Shown: positions 20,935 to 32,160 of the stretch, piece after piece
How positions within the stretch are numbered: position 1 is the first letter of the stretch
Layout of the letters: each line of letters begins with the position of its first letter
NCBI GenBank assembly: GCA_947683425.1
Contig: CANTUQ010000073.1
Location: forward strand, 14,179,001 to 14,243,000
Length of the DNA stretch: 64,000 nucleotides
Source of the DNA: Excoecaria cochinchinensis
Taxonomy: Eukaryota; Streptophyta; Magnoliopsida; Malpighiales; Euphorbiaceae
Direction of reading: 5' to 3'
Translations under genes and position numbers: made by a program
The notes under the pieces: generated by a model
Database searches by the model: none
Told to the model about the DNA's origin: nothing
Seen by the model: only the letters and a program-made list of their open reading frames with translations

Positions 20935-23255
20935 TGTGACGCGCGCCGGATCCCGGCATGAGCGCCCATCTGACCGCCCGCTTGAGGGCGATCGGGGCAT
21001 TGCGGGTCCGTTGATAGCTTGCAATAAATAGCAAGTGCATCTATGTTGGGCAACAGGGAGGTTTCATGGAGTCGCCACCCAATAGAACATTGGGAAAGTT
21101 ACTCTCGCCTCGGAGAGCCTAAGACTGCGCGTTGTATCCATTTTGGGCCAACCAGAGGGGTCTTGGAAGGTAAACCTCTCGCCCTAAGGAGCCTAGGACT
21201 AGCGCTAAAGTCTCGTGACCCAAGAAGTATTTTGGAGGATAACCTCTAACCTCTCGAGCCCAAAGACCAGAGCTGGGTCCGGGATTTCTCATCTATTTCT
21301 ACCTCGATTAATTTATGATCAAATTTTAATTATCGTTAATTCGCTCTCCCTCCACACGATGCAATTTTAATCTAAAAGCACAAATATTCACATTGAACGC
21401 GATAGGATAAACATATCAAAAATAACATCAATTGTAAACTACAATAATACCAGGAGCGGAATACAACTCCCATTTAAAAGTGCAAACATACATAAAACCG
21501 GAGAATTTATTAATTATGAGGACTTTGGTCCCCGCATGCTCAATTAAAGAAAATATTTTGGATGTGGTAATTTTATTTGGGATGAAAACTAGGACATTGG
21601 TCCCATTTTATTATGAAAAATCTAAACTAATTTAGTAAAACTATTTTTGTGATTTTTATTTAGGTGCGCATAAGAAAACATTTCACTCAATGAATATATA
21701 CAAGGAAATTAAATAAAATGAAAATTAAAAATGTATAAAGGAAATACCAAACCCCGCAACTCCTCCTTCATGTGCATGGATGCTCAAATGAGAATAAAAC
21801 AATGATTTGCAACCAAAAATCAAAAAGAAATTCATGTTAGTGATTAGGCCAATGAAATAATACAACATAAAAGGTAATATGTACAATGACCATATAACAT
21901 GCATAAGATACTATAACATGCATAAAAAATAATTATGATGCAATTTAACATGCATAAAGTGATTAAGATGCAATTTAACATGCATAAGGTGATGAAGTAT
22001 CATGGCATATGCAACTTATTAATAATAGTTATTAACATACATGGAATATTAGTGACAATCAATTTTATTATAGTTAAGACATGAATAAATGTGTAACATG
22101 AGAATAATTCCACTTGACATGCATAACTAGCATAAAATAATGACTATAACACTCATACATGCAAAAGAAAACATAATAATAAACATGATATAGCATTAAG
22201 AAATTAAAGGTATTTACAACCTAAAACATGCATAATTACATGAACAAAGAATAATTTGACATGAAAAAAAAAAAAGATTAATAGAATTTAAAAAGCTTAT
22301 TTGTTATATGAATAATTGAAGATAAAAAAAAATAAGAAGAAGAATATGGAGACTAAGAGAATTTACATGTTTGATATGTTAATTGGAAGCCAAAATAAAT
22401 GAAATTAACAAGAGAATTAATGAGTAAAGCCAAGAATAATTACCCTCAAATTCAGTTTTGAAGAATTGAAGATAGAAGTGTTGAATTCCTTGTCTTCTCT
22501 TGTGAAAATCCTTAGAAAATAGCTTGAAAACTTGAAGAAAAGCTCTTGGAAACAAGTGTGTAAGATGGATTTTTTTCTCTCAACTCAAAGCTCCAAAATT
22601 CAGTTTTTTTCTAACAAAATGTTCTCCTTTTTTCCTCCTCTTGTTTCTGAATTTTTTTAGTGTTTTAACCCTCAAAAACTACCCAAAAACCACCCAAAAC
22701 TGTCCAAAAACCGCTAAAAATCGTGTTTGGGTCGAAAAATGGGCGAAATGGGCGAAGTGGGGCGAGAAATCGGCGTGAGGGGCGATTTCCGTGCGCCTCG
22801 CGCACGTTCCGCGCACGACGTGCGCGGAGCGAGCGACGCCCGAGGCGTCGCTCGCGCAGAGAGACCGACGCTCAGGGCGTCGGCCGCGCGGAGCGCACAC
22901 TCCGCGGCGCTCCGCGCACGGAAATTCGCGACGGCCCTTGGCCGTCGCCTTTCCGTCGCGATTAATTTCCCCTATTTTCTACTTTTCTATTTTTTTCATT
23001 TTTTAATCATTTTTTTACCCCTTTTTTTTTTTTTTTAAATTTTTTATATAAAATACCCTCAACCTAAAACACACTTTTTCTTCTTCAAAATAATTTAAAA
23101 AATATTTTTAAAATATTTTTAAAATACCCTTTTTACTCACCGAAAAGACAAGGAAAATCACTTCTGAGCTCCAATCTTTTTGCCTATAAGCCGGCATAGC
23201 TAAATTTCATCATCGGGTAATCCTGATCAAGGCTACTCGGGACCCGGTGTCTACA
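20935..23255 (-). repeat. E3 3' LTR
   Basis: 2,321 bp, TGTGACGCGCGCCGGATCCC to CCCGGTGTCTACA on the plus strand. The 5' side in element sense is GC-neutral, the middle is very AT-rich with CATGCATAA words, and a GC-rich palindrome block lies at 22790-22950. It is nearly identical to 32181-34493. The ORFs it contains are mirrored in the other LTR and are not genes. Confidence 0.95.
22790..22950. repeat. GC-rich palindrome cluster in E3 3' LTR
   Basis: Four or more perfect hairpins lie back to back in otherwise AT-rich DNA: GCGAGCGACGCC with its complement after a 3-nt loop (22829-22855, 12-bp arms); GCGACGGCC...GGCCGTCGC (22928-22948, 9-bp arms); CCGACGC...GCGTCGG (22865-22883); CCGCGCA...TGCGCGG (22809-22827). 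CpG density is very high. ORFs of 71-103 codons across this block are composition artefacts. Confidence 0.9.
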
Positions 23256-23270
23256 GTTGCCCCCAATTTT
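23256..23270 (-). other. E3 polypurine tract
   Basis: Minus strand reads AAAATTGGGGGCAAC immediately before the 3' LTR start TGTAGACACC, the usual arrangement in Tat-lineage elements. Confidence 0.85.
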
Positions 23271-23395
23271 GAAGAGACTAGTGCATGGGTGCCTAGGTGA
23301 GCCAAAATTCAGGAAAAGGAAAGAAACGCGTACCTGAAGCGGCGATCTTCCTGCTTGATGGAGTTATGATGATAGCTGCTGCTGTCTTTTGGTTG

Positions 23396-23790
23396 TAGCT
23401 GGTAATACCGTAGGTGCGCTAACCTCTTGTGGGTGGCGCCGCTATCGTGCTAAACATTGTGAGTTGGTAATGCCGTGGTCGTGCTAACCTCTTGTGGGTA
23501 GTGCCGCCATCATGCTAACCGCTGTGAATTGGTAGTGCCGTGGTCGTGCTAACCTCTTGTGGGTAGTGCCGCCATCGTGCTAACCGCTGTGAATTGGTAG
23601 TGCCGTGGTCGTGCTAACCTCTTGTGGGTAGTGCCGCCATCGTGCTAACCGTTGTGAATTGGTAGTGCCGTGGTCGTGCTAACCTCTTGTGGGTAGTGCC
23701 GCCATCGTGCTAACCGCTGTGAATTGGTAGTGCCGTGGTCGTGCTAACCTCTTATGGGTAGTGCCGCCATCGTGCTAACCGCTGTGAATA
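23396..23790. repeat. 65-bp tandem repeat in E3 3' UTR (6 units)
   Basis: Units recur every 65 bp exactly (word GCTGTGAATT or its variant at 23521, 23586, 23651, 23716, 23781), with one more diverged unit at the left. Each unit is a dimer of two related half-units, both containing GTGCCG...CGTGCTAACC. Inner units are almost identical, so expansion is recent. Tat/Ogre elements are known to carry hypervariable tandem repeats between pol and the 3' LTR. Confidence 0.93.
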
Positions 23791-24922
23791 TATGTTGTAT
23801 TTTTTATTTTTTATTTTTTTGCTCCTTTAGATGTTTGGACTAGTGTCATCACTTGGCTTTTGTGGGTGTTTCCCGCCGATTTCTCCTGCAAGATTGTATG
23901 CATAGGAATATACAAGAAATCATGTGTGTATGTTATGGAATGCAAATGCTTGCAAAAATGTATAGATCACGCCCTAGGTGATCCATGGTTTGCTGAACTT
24001 ATAGCTTGTCTGCTGTACCATGCCCCCTGAATCCTGAGGATCGTCGACAAGCTTTTTGAAAGAGACGTCCGGTGTATATCCCTTGCCCCCTGGTCAATGA
24101 TCATTTACTTGGGATTCTATTTCATGTTCTGTGTTGTGTGTTGTCTGGCTGACAGAAGATCATCTTGAAATAATGCCGCCTTATCGCTCCAGGCATTGAA
24201 TGTCATTGTTTTAAAGGTAGTGCGTCCCTTGTGAATTTTCGCACTAGCTTTTCTTTGCGGGAAATGCGTCCCTTATGGGATTTTCACACAACCCTTTGCC
24301 TAACTTTTGCCTGGAATGGACCCAACCCAATCCAGCGGCTTTTTTTTATTTTATTTTTTGTAGGGCAGACTGCCTGTTTCCAGGTTTTCACCCTGCCCTT
24401 TGGCCTAACTTTTGCTTAGAGAGCCAGTTACGGTTTTCATCTCTAACGGCCTTCTTTGTTTTTTTTTTTTTTTTTTTTTTTTAATTTTAGAGAAGGTTAT
24501 CACCAAAGCTTCTGTTAAGAGCAAATAGGACACATCTGATGAGCGATAATCATTAGATGAAAAATTGATATAACTCTTCTTGAGACAGAACTGAAAGATC
24601 AATGAAAATATATTCTTTTATTCCTTGCAAAATTGTGTACATTTCTATATGATTTCATCATGCATGATTTTTCATTTGACAAGAATTCAAAAGCATGTGA
24701 CTACACCTAATCTCGGAGTGGGTTTTGTCAGCATCAAACTCCTGTTATCAATCGGCCCTCTCGGGTTTTCTCGATTGAATATTTTCTCTTGGCCCTTAAT
24801 TTTTGCCCAGGATGCCTTTTTTCGGTTTTCACCCTGACAGGGCGCCCAATTTTAGCAAGGCCGCCTTTTTTTCGGTTTTCGACCCGCGGGGCATTTATTC
24901 TCTTCTTTTTATTTTTTTATCT
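23791..24922 (-). other. E3 3' untranslated region, no gene
   Basis: Non-coding stretch between pol and the tandem repeat. It holds loosely repeated blocks built on TTTTCACCCTG, GCCTAACTTTTGC and GGTTTTC words (24240-24430 and 24760-24900), and a T run at 24460-24482. I see no supported reading frame. Confidence 0.6.
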
Positions 24923-27900
24923 TTAGCCATGGAACCTTTTAAGTCTATCGACATTGATCGGGTCCTTGAACTCATTCCCATCGCTGCCTGCTAAAATTGC
25001 TGCTCCTTTTGTTAGCAACTTTTTCAAAATGAATGGACCTTCCCAAGTTGGTCTGAATTTTCCTCGTATGTCTGGCACTCCCGGCCTCATCATCTTAAAG
25101 ACCAAATCCCCTTCTTTCAACGGGTGCTTTCGTACCTTCTTGCCAAAGGACCGAGCTAGTCTTTTCTGATAAACCTGATTGTGGTAATAGGCTCTCAACC
25201 TATCTTCATCCAATAGATTCAACTGCAATAATCGCTGTTGTGCCCATTCTGTCTCCGGAATCTCGGCTTCCAGGACTACTCTTAATGATTTCAGCTCAAT
25301 TTCAACCGGCAGGACTGCTTCAGTTCCGTATACCAGAGAGAATGGTGTTGCCCCCGTAGAGGTTCTGACTGTTGTTCTATAACCCCAAAGTGCAAAGGGT
25401 AACTTTTCTACCCAATCCTTGTAGTTCTGAACCATTTTGGACAAAATTCTCTTCACATTCTTATTCGCCGCTTCAACTGCACCGTTTGCTTGAGGACGGT
25501 AAGGAGAAGACTTATGATGTTTGATCCCATATTTCTGGAGCATCTGTTTAGTCTCTGCAAGGAATTGTACCCCATTATCAGACACAATGTGATGTGGGAG
25601 ACCATATCTGCATATCAAATTCCGCTCAATGAATTTAGCCATATCCCTTGCATCAACCTTCTTGAAAGATTCAGCCTCAACCCACTTAGTGAAGTAGTCA
25701 ATGGCAACTATGATAAATCTATGCCCATTAGAAGCAGTAGGATGGATTTCGCCTATGATGTCTATTCCCCATGCTGCAAATGGCCATGGAGATGTTAAGT
25801 TATGTAACTCTGAAACTGGCACATGCCTCAAATTCGCGTACTGTTGGCATAACTGGCATTGCTTCACAAATTTTGAACAATCTGTATCCATTGTGAGCCA
25901 ATAAAACCCTTGGCGCATGATCTTCTTTGCTAAGGCTAAGCCATTCATGTGAGCTCCACAAACCCCGGCATGAACTTCTTCCATAACTCTTTTAGCTTCT
26001 TTCTCTGCCAGACATCTTAACTGGATACCATCAGCTTGCCTTTTGTATAAAGTGCCATTAACACTGATGAATTGAGTGGATAACTTCCTGATCATTTTTT
26101 GGTCCTTCTCAGTGGCTTCCTCTGGAAAGACTGATCTCTCTAAATAATTCTGAATGTCATAATACCATGGATTTCCATCAGTGGCCTCAATGTCCATCAC
26201 CTGTTCCGCTTCAAAACCAGGTCTTTCCGAACTATATATCAGCACGGGTTTCATCGCAACTCCTGTTGGGTTGTTCCACATAGACACTAAAGTTGCTAGA
26301 GCATCAGCTAACTGATTTTCGTCTCTGGGGATGAAGTGAAAAGTGCAAATCTCAAATCGGCTGCTCAACGCTCTCAAGTGCTTTACATAAGGCAACAGCC
26401 TTTCTTCCTTGACTAACCACTCTCCTTTAATTTGATGAATTACCAAGGAGGAATGCCCAAATACTTCTGCGGTCTTTGCCCCCAGAGTAAGCAATGCTTC
26501 CAATCCAAAGATGCAAGCTTCGTATTCTGCTTCATTATTGGTAGCCTTATACCTCAGCTTCTTAGCCAATAGTAACCTTTCACCATATGGGGTCGTAAGA
26601 ATAACTCCTACGCCTGCCCCCTTATTATTGACTGCTCCATCAAAGAATAACTGCCACCCTTGCACTGCTATGGCCGTGACGTCTTCATCTGGGAAGTTGT
26701 ATTCAAATTGATCTCCCTCAATAGGATGCTCGGCTAAGAACTCCGCTACAGCTCTTCCCTTAATGGTTTTCCTGGTTATGTACTCAATGTCAAATTCCTG
26801 CAACAGCAGTAACCATCTTCCCATCTTCCCTAGTAAAGAGGGTGCTTCTTGGAGGTATCTGAGCGGATTATGTTTGGCAACCGTTTGTACCTTGAAGGAA
26901 TGAAAGTAGTGTCGCAACTTCTTAGAAGCCCAGATAACTGCTAAACAAATCTTTTCCACCTCTACATATTTGGCTTCGTAAGGCATAAATTTCTTGCTAA
27001 GATAGTAAACGGCAAACTCTATACCAAAATCATCTTCCTGAGACATCATAGCACCCACTGAGTTATCTTCCACAGCTAGGTACAGGATTAGTGGTTTGGC
27101 ATGGCGTGGTGGTCTTAACACCGGAGGATTTAACAAATACTCCTTAATGGTGTCAAAGGCCAATTGACAGTCATTGTTCCATATCACCGGCTGATTCTTC
27201 CTAAGAAGCTTAAAAATAGGCTCACATACTGAAGCTAGCTTGGCAATAAATCGGCTGATGTACTGAAGCTTTCCTAGGAAACTTCTGACGTCCTTCTCCT
27301 TCTGGGGCACTGGCATCTCTCTTATGGCTTTGACTTTATCGGGATCTACCTCGATTCCCCTCTGGCTTACTACATGTCCTAACAACTTTCCTGATGTAAC
27401 TCCAAAAATGCACTTCTTGGGATTGAGGCGCAAATCATACTTGCTAATTCTTTGAAAGAACTTTTCTAAAGCCTCAAAATGGCCTTCTCTGGTAGCTGAC
27501 TTAATCATCATGTCATCGACGTACACCTCCACTTCTTTGTGGATTAAGTCATTGAGAACCTTGGTCGCCATCCTCTGATAGGTTGCTCCTGCATTCTTCA
27601 ACCCAAAAGGCATAACCCGATAGGCATATGTCCCCCACTCGGTGATAAAGGCTGTCTTGATCCGGTCCACTATCTTGTTAAGGATTTGATTGTACCCTGC
27701 GTACCCATCCACAAAGCTATACATCATACAAGCAGCAGCACTATCTACTAGCACATCAATATGAGGCAGTGGGAAATCATCTTTAGGGCAAGCTTTGTTC
27801 AGGTCTCGATAGTCGACGCATACTCGAACCTTACCGTCTTTCTTAGCTACAGGAACCACATTAGCTAACCATGTTGGGTATTGAACCTCTATCAGGAACT

Positions 27901-27994
27901 TAGCCTCAATCTTCTTATGGATCTCCTCTTTCACTTTCTGTGCCCATTCTGGCCTAAGCCTCCGAAGCTTTTGCTTGACTGGTTTAAACTCTGG
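24923..27994 (-). CDS. pol: E3 pol: RT, RNase H, second RNase H, integrase (C-terminal part of polyprotein)
   Basis: Open for over 1,000 codons. Counting from the Met at 27934, RT spans about 20-190 with VCVDYRDLNKACPKDDFPLP and catalytic YVDD at 138-141. The first RNase H (about 282-405) has lost its acidic site, as is common in this lineage. The second, archaeal-type RNase H (about 427-548) keeps D432, E468 and D544, but the expected third-motif Asp is His494 (GHSSLV). Integrase has H655, H662, C693, C696 and the triad D725, D786, E821, then a YGTEAVLPVE tail. The frame runs upstream without a start as far as an in-frame TAA (27997-27995) that separates it from gag-protease. It acts in particle cDNA synthesis and insertion. 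Confidence 0.93.
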   Translation of the reverse strand, partial: PEFKPVKQKLRRLRPEWAQKVKEEIHKKIEAKFLIEVQYPTWLANVVPVAKKDGKVRVCVDYRDLNKACPKDDFPLPHIDVLVDSAAACMMYSFVDGYAGYNQILNKIVDRIKTAFITEWGTYAYRVMPFGLKNAGATYQRMATKVLNDLIHKEVEVYVDDMMIKSATREGHFEALEKFFQRISKYDLRLNPKKCIFGVTSGKLLGHVVSQRGIEVDPDKVKAIREMPVPQKEKDVRSFLGKLQYISRFIAKLASVCEPIFKLLRKNQPVIWNNDCQLAFDTIKEYLLNPPVLRPPRHAKPLILYLAVEDNSVGAMMSQEDDFGIEFAVYYLSKKFMPYEAKYVEVEKICLAVIWASKKLRHYFHSFKVQTVAKHNPLRYLQEAPSLLGKMGRWLLLLQEFDIEYITRKTIKGRAVAEFLAEHPIEGDQFEYNFPDEDVTAIAVQGWQLFFDGAVNNKGAGVGVILTTPYGERLLLAKKLRYKATNNEAEYEACIFGLEALLTLGAKTAEVFGHSSLVIHQIKGEWLVKEERLLPYVKHLRALSSRFEICTFHFIPRDENQLADALATLVSMWNNPTGVAMKPVLIYSSERPGFEAEQVMDIEATDGNPWYYDIQNYLERSVFPEEATEKDQKMIRKLSTQFISVNGTLYKRQADGIQLRCLAEKEAKRVMEEVHAGVCGAHMNGLALAKKIMRQGFYWLTMDTDCSKFVKQCQLCQQYANLRHVPVSELHNLTSPWPFAAWGIDIIGEIHPTASNGHRFIIVAIDYFTKWVEAESFKKVDARDMAKFIERNLICRYGLPHHIVSDNGVQFLAETKQMLQKYGIKHHKSSPYRPQANGAVEAANKNVKRILSKMVQNYKDWVEKLPFALWGYRTTVRTSTGATPFSLVYGTEAVLPVEIELKSLRVVLEAEIPETEWAQQRLLQLNLLDEDRLRAYYHNQVYQKRLARSFGKKVRKHPLKEGDLVFKMMRPGVPDIRGKFRPTWEGPFILKKLLTKGAAILAGSDGNEFKDPINVDRLKRFHG

Positions 27995-30694
27995 TTAAGT
28001 TGGGATGGCATGTTCGGCAACATCTCGATCTATTCCCGGCATATCCTCATAGGTCCAGGCAAAGACTTTTTCATATTTTTTTAATATTCTCTCAAATTTT
28101 ATTCTCTCTTCAGGAGTTATGTCTGATGCTAGCAAAATTTCCTTTGGATTTTCCAAAGTTCCGAGATTAAATGCAGTTGTGCCAGTTGAATTAATATCAA
28201 AAATGAATGCATCATACTTATGATCATGCGACATGAAATCATCAGAAACATCACACAAGTAAGCAAAGTTGTTCATCTCATTAACATAATCAGAAACATT
28301 AACATTGTCCTCAAAGAGTTCTGGTATAAAAAGAGAATCTAAATGACTATCAACTTCAGTCGACGCCGATGCTGCAGCTGACTGTGCTTTGGCTTCTTGA
28401 TTTGGTGAAATCTTGAGATCTTCAATCTTCGGCTCTGGCTCCACTATCTTCTCCTTCCCCTTAAGTCTGGTGGCTAACAGTTTATCAGTTACAATCTCTT
28501 CGGGCTCATCTCTGTCCCAGATGCTGCATTGGGTCATAATCTCCTCATCCCAAAAGTTCTCTACAGCTTTAACAACTCCGATCTCCCAATCAAAGACATC
28601 GTTGAAAATTTCAAATCCAGGGATAACCTTCCCATCTACCCACTGCGGTTCTTCTTCTCCAGTGTAGGCACAAACCGATGATGATGGCACAAAGCTCTCC
28701 GAAATATGGGGAATCTTCCCTGACCCTTTCTTCTTACCATATTCTCCTTTGTAGCCCAACCCCTTTCGATCTTTTTGACCACGTGTAGTGATAGCATTCT
28801 GCAGCCCTTGTGACTCTTTTCCCAAACCAGCCCCTGGGAGGAAGTGCATCTTCTTCAGCATATTCACCACTTGAGGGCTACCTTCTAGGTTTTGCTCTTC
28901 TCCGATCATCGATACATGAAAGCCACTGAATGGCTGATTAGAGATCTCCAAGGCAGACACTTGGTTCTCTCTTGCTGCTTTAATGGTCACTACTTCTCCT
29001 TCATGGGGTATTTTAATTATCTGGTGTAATGTGGATGGTACTCCCCCTAACTTGTGGAACCACGGTCTACCAAGCAGAGCTGAGAAGTTTGCTGGAATCG
29101 GCAAGACCACAAAATCTGTTTCTGTTTCAATGGGCCCTGTCTTTACCAAAGCTTTGAAAATTCCCGATGCTTGCCTCCTGGAGTTGTCGTAGGCAGTGAT
29201 GGTCAGGTCAGATTTGCTTAACATACTCTCATCCATCCCAAAGGCCTGAAGTGCCACCAAAGGGCAGACATTTATCGATGACCCGTCATCAACCATGACA
29301 CAAGCGGTGTGTTTACCATTGATCTGTGCCTTGATGTACAAAGGTCGGTTGTGGTTGCGACCCTCTGTTGGTAGGTCTGCATCAGAAAAAACCAACTTCT
29401 CCCCGGATCCCCCCTTTACAAGGTCTAAAAGCTCGGATGGAGAGATTGTAGTTGCTACGGTGGATACGCTCAATGCTTCAACTAACTTCTGTCTGTGAGA
29501 GGGAGACTGTCTCAAGAGATCCCAAATAGATATCTGAGCCGTGGTCTTTTTCAGTTGCTTCACTATTGAATTTTCTTCCGGCTCTTTCTCTGCGATTGCT
29601 TGTGCTGGGTCTTGCTGCTTCTCAACTTCTGGAATGACCCTCCCACTTCTTGTTACTGCTTCTACTCTTTCTTCTCCCTCTGAATCCCACGGATCCGTAA
29701 ACTCTCCATTTTTCTCATCTTCGTCATCTCCACTCTCACTAGTGGACCAACAGTCTATCGCTGCCACGGAAACCCCTTCTTCATTCACTGTAGGGCGAGT
29801 AATAGCGACATACTCATTTCCATATAGATCTTGCATTACGTACCACTCAGGTAGGCTCGATCCGATCATAAAGACTGGAGGTGGCACCGTATTATAACCG
29901 GACTTCTTCTTGCTTTCTCTCTTCTCAGGATCGGTGATCTGCTTGTTGTCAATTAGATCTTGGACCCGATGCCTTAGCGTTATACAATCATCCGTCAAAT
30001 GGCCGGTATGTTGGTGGAATGCGCAGTATTCATTTTCTTTGTGCCCTGGCTGTCCTTGGGTCTTGGCCGGCCTAGGTGATAGGGGCCGCAGTTTTCCTTC
30101 TTTTATTAGCCTCTTCAGCACCCATGATAAAGGCTTACCCAAGTTGGAGAAATACCTCTGACTTACGCCGGTTGCAGACACCTCGGCAGTCTTCCCAACT
30201 CTGTTACCACTGCTTGAACCTACTGGTTTGGCCGTCCCCTGATTGCTGTATCCCCTCCGGGCATAGGACTCACTATTTGCCCTCTTGGATAAATATTCTC
30301 CTTCCGCTTCTATGGCAATGTCCTTCAAAGACTCCCAATCCTTGAGTCCCTTCATTTTCAGTCCCTCTCTCAAGTGAGGACTGGCATTTCGAATGAATAG
30401 CCGGATCTGATCAGAAGTGTCCGGTTTGCGTTTCATCTCCATAACCCGGTTTCTCCACCGAGTAAGGTACTCGTGGAAGGACTCTCCAGCCTTCTGTTGT
30501 AGCAACTCGAGATCTTTCAAAGTGACCTCCATCCGGGTACTGCAATCGTACTGCTTAAGGAACTCTTCAGTCAACAAGTCCCAGTCCTCCTTGGATCTCC
30601 TGTCAAGCCCATGGTACCAATCAATAGCAGCTCCTGTGAGACTCAAGCAGAAATATTCTATCTTCTGCTTTCTTGTTAAGGTCGTTCCCTTCAT
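27995..30694 (-). CDS. gag: E3 gag core, zinc motif, aspartic protease, G-patch (N-terminal part of polyprotein)
   Basis: 899 codons from 30694. The gag core at about 1-135 has KIEYFCLSLTGAAIDWYHGL and ESFHEYLTRWRNRV. A CX2-3H/HX4C zinc-like motif lies at C224-C237. The protease is at about 450-545, with the active site VDDGSSINV (D469/D470; Asp-Gly in place of Asp-Ser/Thr-Gly) and LLGRPW. A glycine-rich G-patch follows at about 617-650 (LPGAGLGKESQGLQ, GLGYKG). The frame then enters the RT N-terminal region and ends at TAA 27997-27995. This Met is not the true start: gag begins at 31239 in another frame. Confidence 0.92.
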   Translation of the reverse strand: MKGTTLTRKQKIEYFCLSLTGAAIDWYHGLDRRSKEDWDLLTEEFLKQYDCSTRMEVTLKDLELLQQKAGESFHEYLTRWRNRVMEMKRKPDTSDQIRLFIRNASPHLREGLKMKGLKDWESLKDIAIEAEGEYLSKRANSESYARRGYSNQGTAKPVGSSSGNRVGKTAEVSATGVSQRYFSNLGKPLSWVLKRLIKEGKLRPLSPRPAKTQGQPGHKENEYCAFHQHTGHLTDDCITLRHRVQDLIDNKQITDPEKRESKKKSGYNTVPPPVFMIGSSLPEWYVMQDLYGNEYVAITRPTVNEEGVSVAAIDCWSTSESGDDEDEKNGEFTDPWDSEGEERVEAVTRSGRVIPEVEKQQDPAQAIAEKEPEENSIVKQLKKTTAQISIWDLLRQSPSHRQKLVEALSVSTVATTISPSELLDLVKGGSGEKLVFSDADLPTEGRNHNRPLYIKAQINGKHTACVMVDDGSSINVCPLVALQAFGMDESMLSKSDLTITAYDNSRRQASGIFKALVKTGPIETETDFVVLPIPANFSALLGRPWFHKLGGVPSTLHQIIKIPHEGEVVTIKAARENQVSALEISNQPFSGFHVSMIGEEQNLEGSPQVVNMLKKMHFLPGAGLGKESQGLQNAITTRGQKDRKGLGYKGEYGKKKGSGKIPHISESFVPSSSVCAYTGEEEPQWVDGKVIPGFEIFNDVFDWEIGVVKAVENFWDEEIMTQCSIWDRDEPEEIVTDKLLATRLKGKEKIVEPEPKIEDLKISPNQEAKAQSAAASASTEVDSHLDSLFIPELFEDNVNVSDYVNEMNNFAYLCDVSDDFMSHDHKYDAFIFDINSTGTTAFNLGTLENPKEILLASDITPEERIKFERILKKYEKVFAWTYEDMPGIDRDVAEHAIPT

Positions 30695-31239
30695 GACCAG
30701 CGAGTATTGCTTGATGTGTGCGGCAGGTCAGAGGTTCCATCAAATTTGGGGATGTCCGGCATCTTAAAATTCTGGGGAATTAGGTCATCCCCATCCAGCT
30801 CTCAATCTTCCGGGTTCATTCCTTTTCCCACGGTCATCATCCTTGCCATGACCTCAAATCTCTCTTCCATTTTCCTCCACATTGCCTCATCCAGTTTTGG
30901 CAACTTTTCTTTAGCTACTGCATGCTACTCATGCTCATCTCCCCCAAACTCAACTTCAGACCTGGGGGCTTCTCTGCGCTCAATGGGTGCAGGTACTCTT
31001 TGCTCAATAATAGGTGGGTCAACCACTGGCTGGTTAACCGCAGCAGGACGTTCTTCTCTAACAACCTCTTGTTCAGCTGGTACTCGGACAGGAATAGCAG
31101 CAGCTTGTTGCCCAGCTATAGTGGCGGCAAGATTGCCCATCATTGCAATCATTCGGGCTTCAAATTCCTCCATTCTCTTTCCTACCTCCTCAATGATTAC
31201 TGCCCGGGTTGCATCAGACTCATTTGATGGATTAGCCAT
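30695..31239 (-). pseudogene. E3 gag N-terminus, disrupted
   Basis: The likely start is MANPSNESD at 31239. A coiled-coil-like VGKRMEEFEARMIAMMGNL follows, then an acidic Pro-rich stretch ending in TAG (30927-30925). Reading on, a TGA occurs at 30804-30802, then FKMPDIPKFDGTSD, the usual entry of the gag core. A frame change near 30725-30745 is needed to meet the long frame. With three lesions in 545 bp the copy would depend on Gag from another element. Confidence 0.8.
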
Positions 31240-32160
31240 GCTTACTTCTATTGATGATTCGGAAGAAAACCCCACACTATCTTCTGAGATTGAATCTGAA
31301 CTCTGAGCTGACACTAACTCAGTTAACCCCAAAAGCGGCGTCCTTCTTAACCGTCCGTCGGGACCTCTAGACCACCCAGGAGAATCTATGATGGCTGAAA
31401 TGCAAAAATTGTTAAGATGATGCATGATTAAAATGCAATGCATGCTCGTGCTGATGCAACATAGACAAACACATGCAAGCAGATAGATCTTTCCAACCTT
31501 GTATCTCCCACACACGTGGTAATGCGGTCTCTTTCCTAGGTGGGCTTGATCCATGGGTTAACGGGGAACCCAATGGACACGTATGGTGCGCGGTGAAAAA
31601 CCGGCAGCATAACAGCTCCTATCTAATGTACATACGTATGGGTGTTTGGCAATTATGTATTTAAACAATTCAACTTAAACTAAGATAGGCCCACCAGGGC
31701 ATGAAAGCCTTTGATGAAGACCATTTAATTAAATTGATTTCGTTTAATATATGATGGCCCATATAGCAAGCATAGTATTACGGTACATTTCACCTAGTGG
31801 AAGTATCTATTGCCATTACATGAGCTTTGGACAAGGGAGATGTTACTTTAAGGCTACCCAAGCATGATCCCTGCCGACGGGTCTAGCTCATCACAAGCAT
31901 AGCGACCGGTCGGGTCGTCATTTTGATATACCATTGAGGTACGTGGCTTGGGCTGGTGATTATCCTTAACACTTCCCAAAATTGAGTGAAAATGAGGTGG
32001 TGCTTCGGGAACGCACCGGGGCTTGAAAAGGGACCAAACTAACTTAATCTAAAGCTCTAATGAGATGATATGCAATTTTGAGATAAAGCGAATTTATGAA
32101 TTAAATTTTAACCATAAATGTTAAACGAGGTATTTTCAAATTGAAATCTCGAACCATATC
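31240..32160 (-). other. E3 5' leader, no gene
   Basis: Untranslated stretch between the PBS and gag. An upstream extension of the gag frame starting at 31554 shows no known domain. I see no repeats or further signals. Confidence 0.55.

Noticed and set aside
21043..21249. 68-codon ORF repeated at 32289-32495
   Set aside because: Present in both E3 LTRs only because the LTRs are identical; no start context, no domain.
22679..23038. Arg/Ala-rich ORFs on both strands in the E3 LTRs
   Set aside because: Produced by the GC-rich palindrome cluster lacking stop codons; duplicated in the other LTR and without domains.
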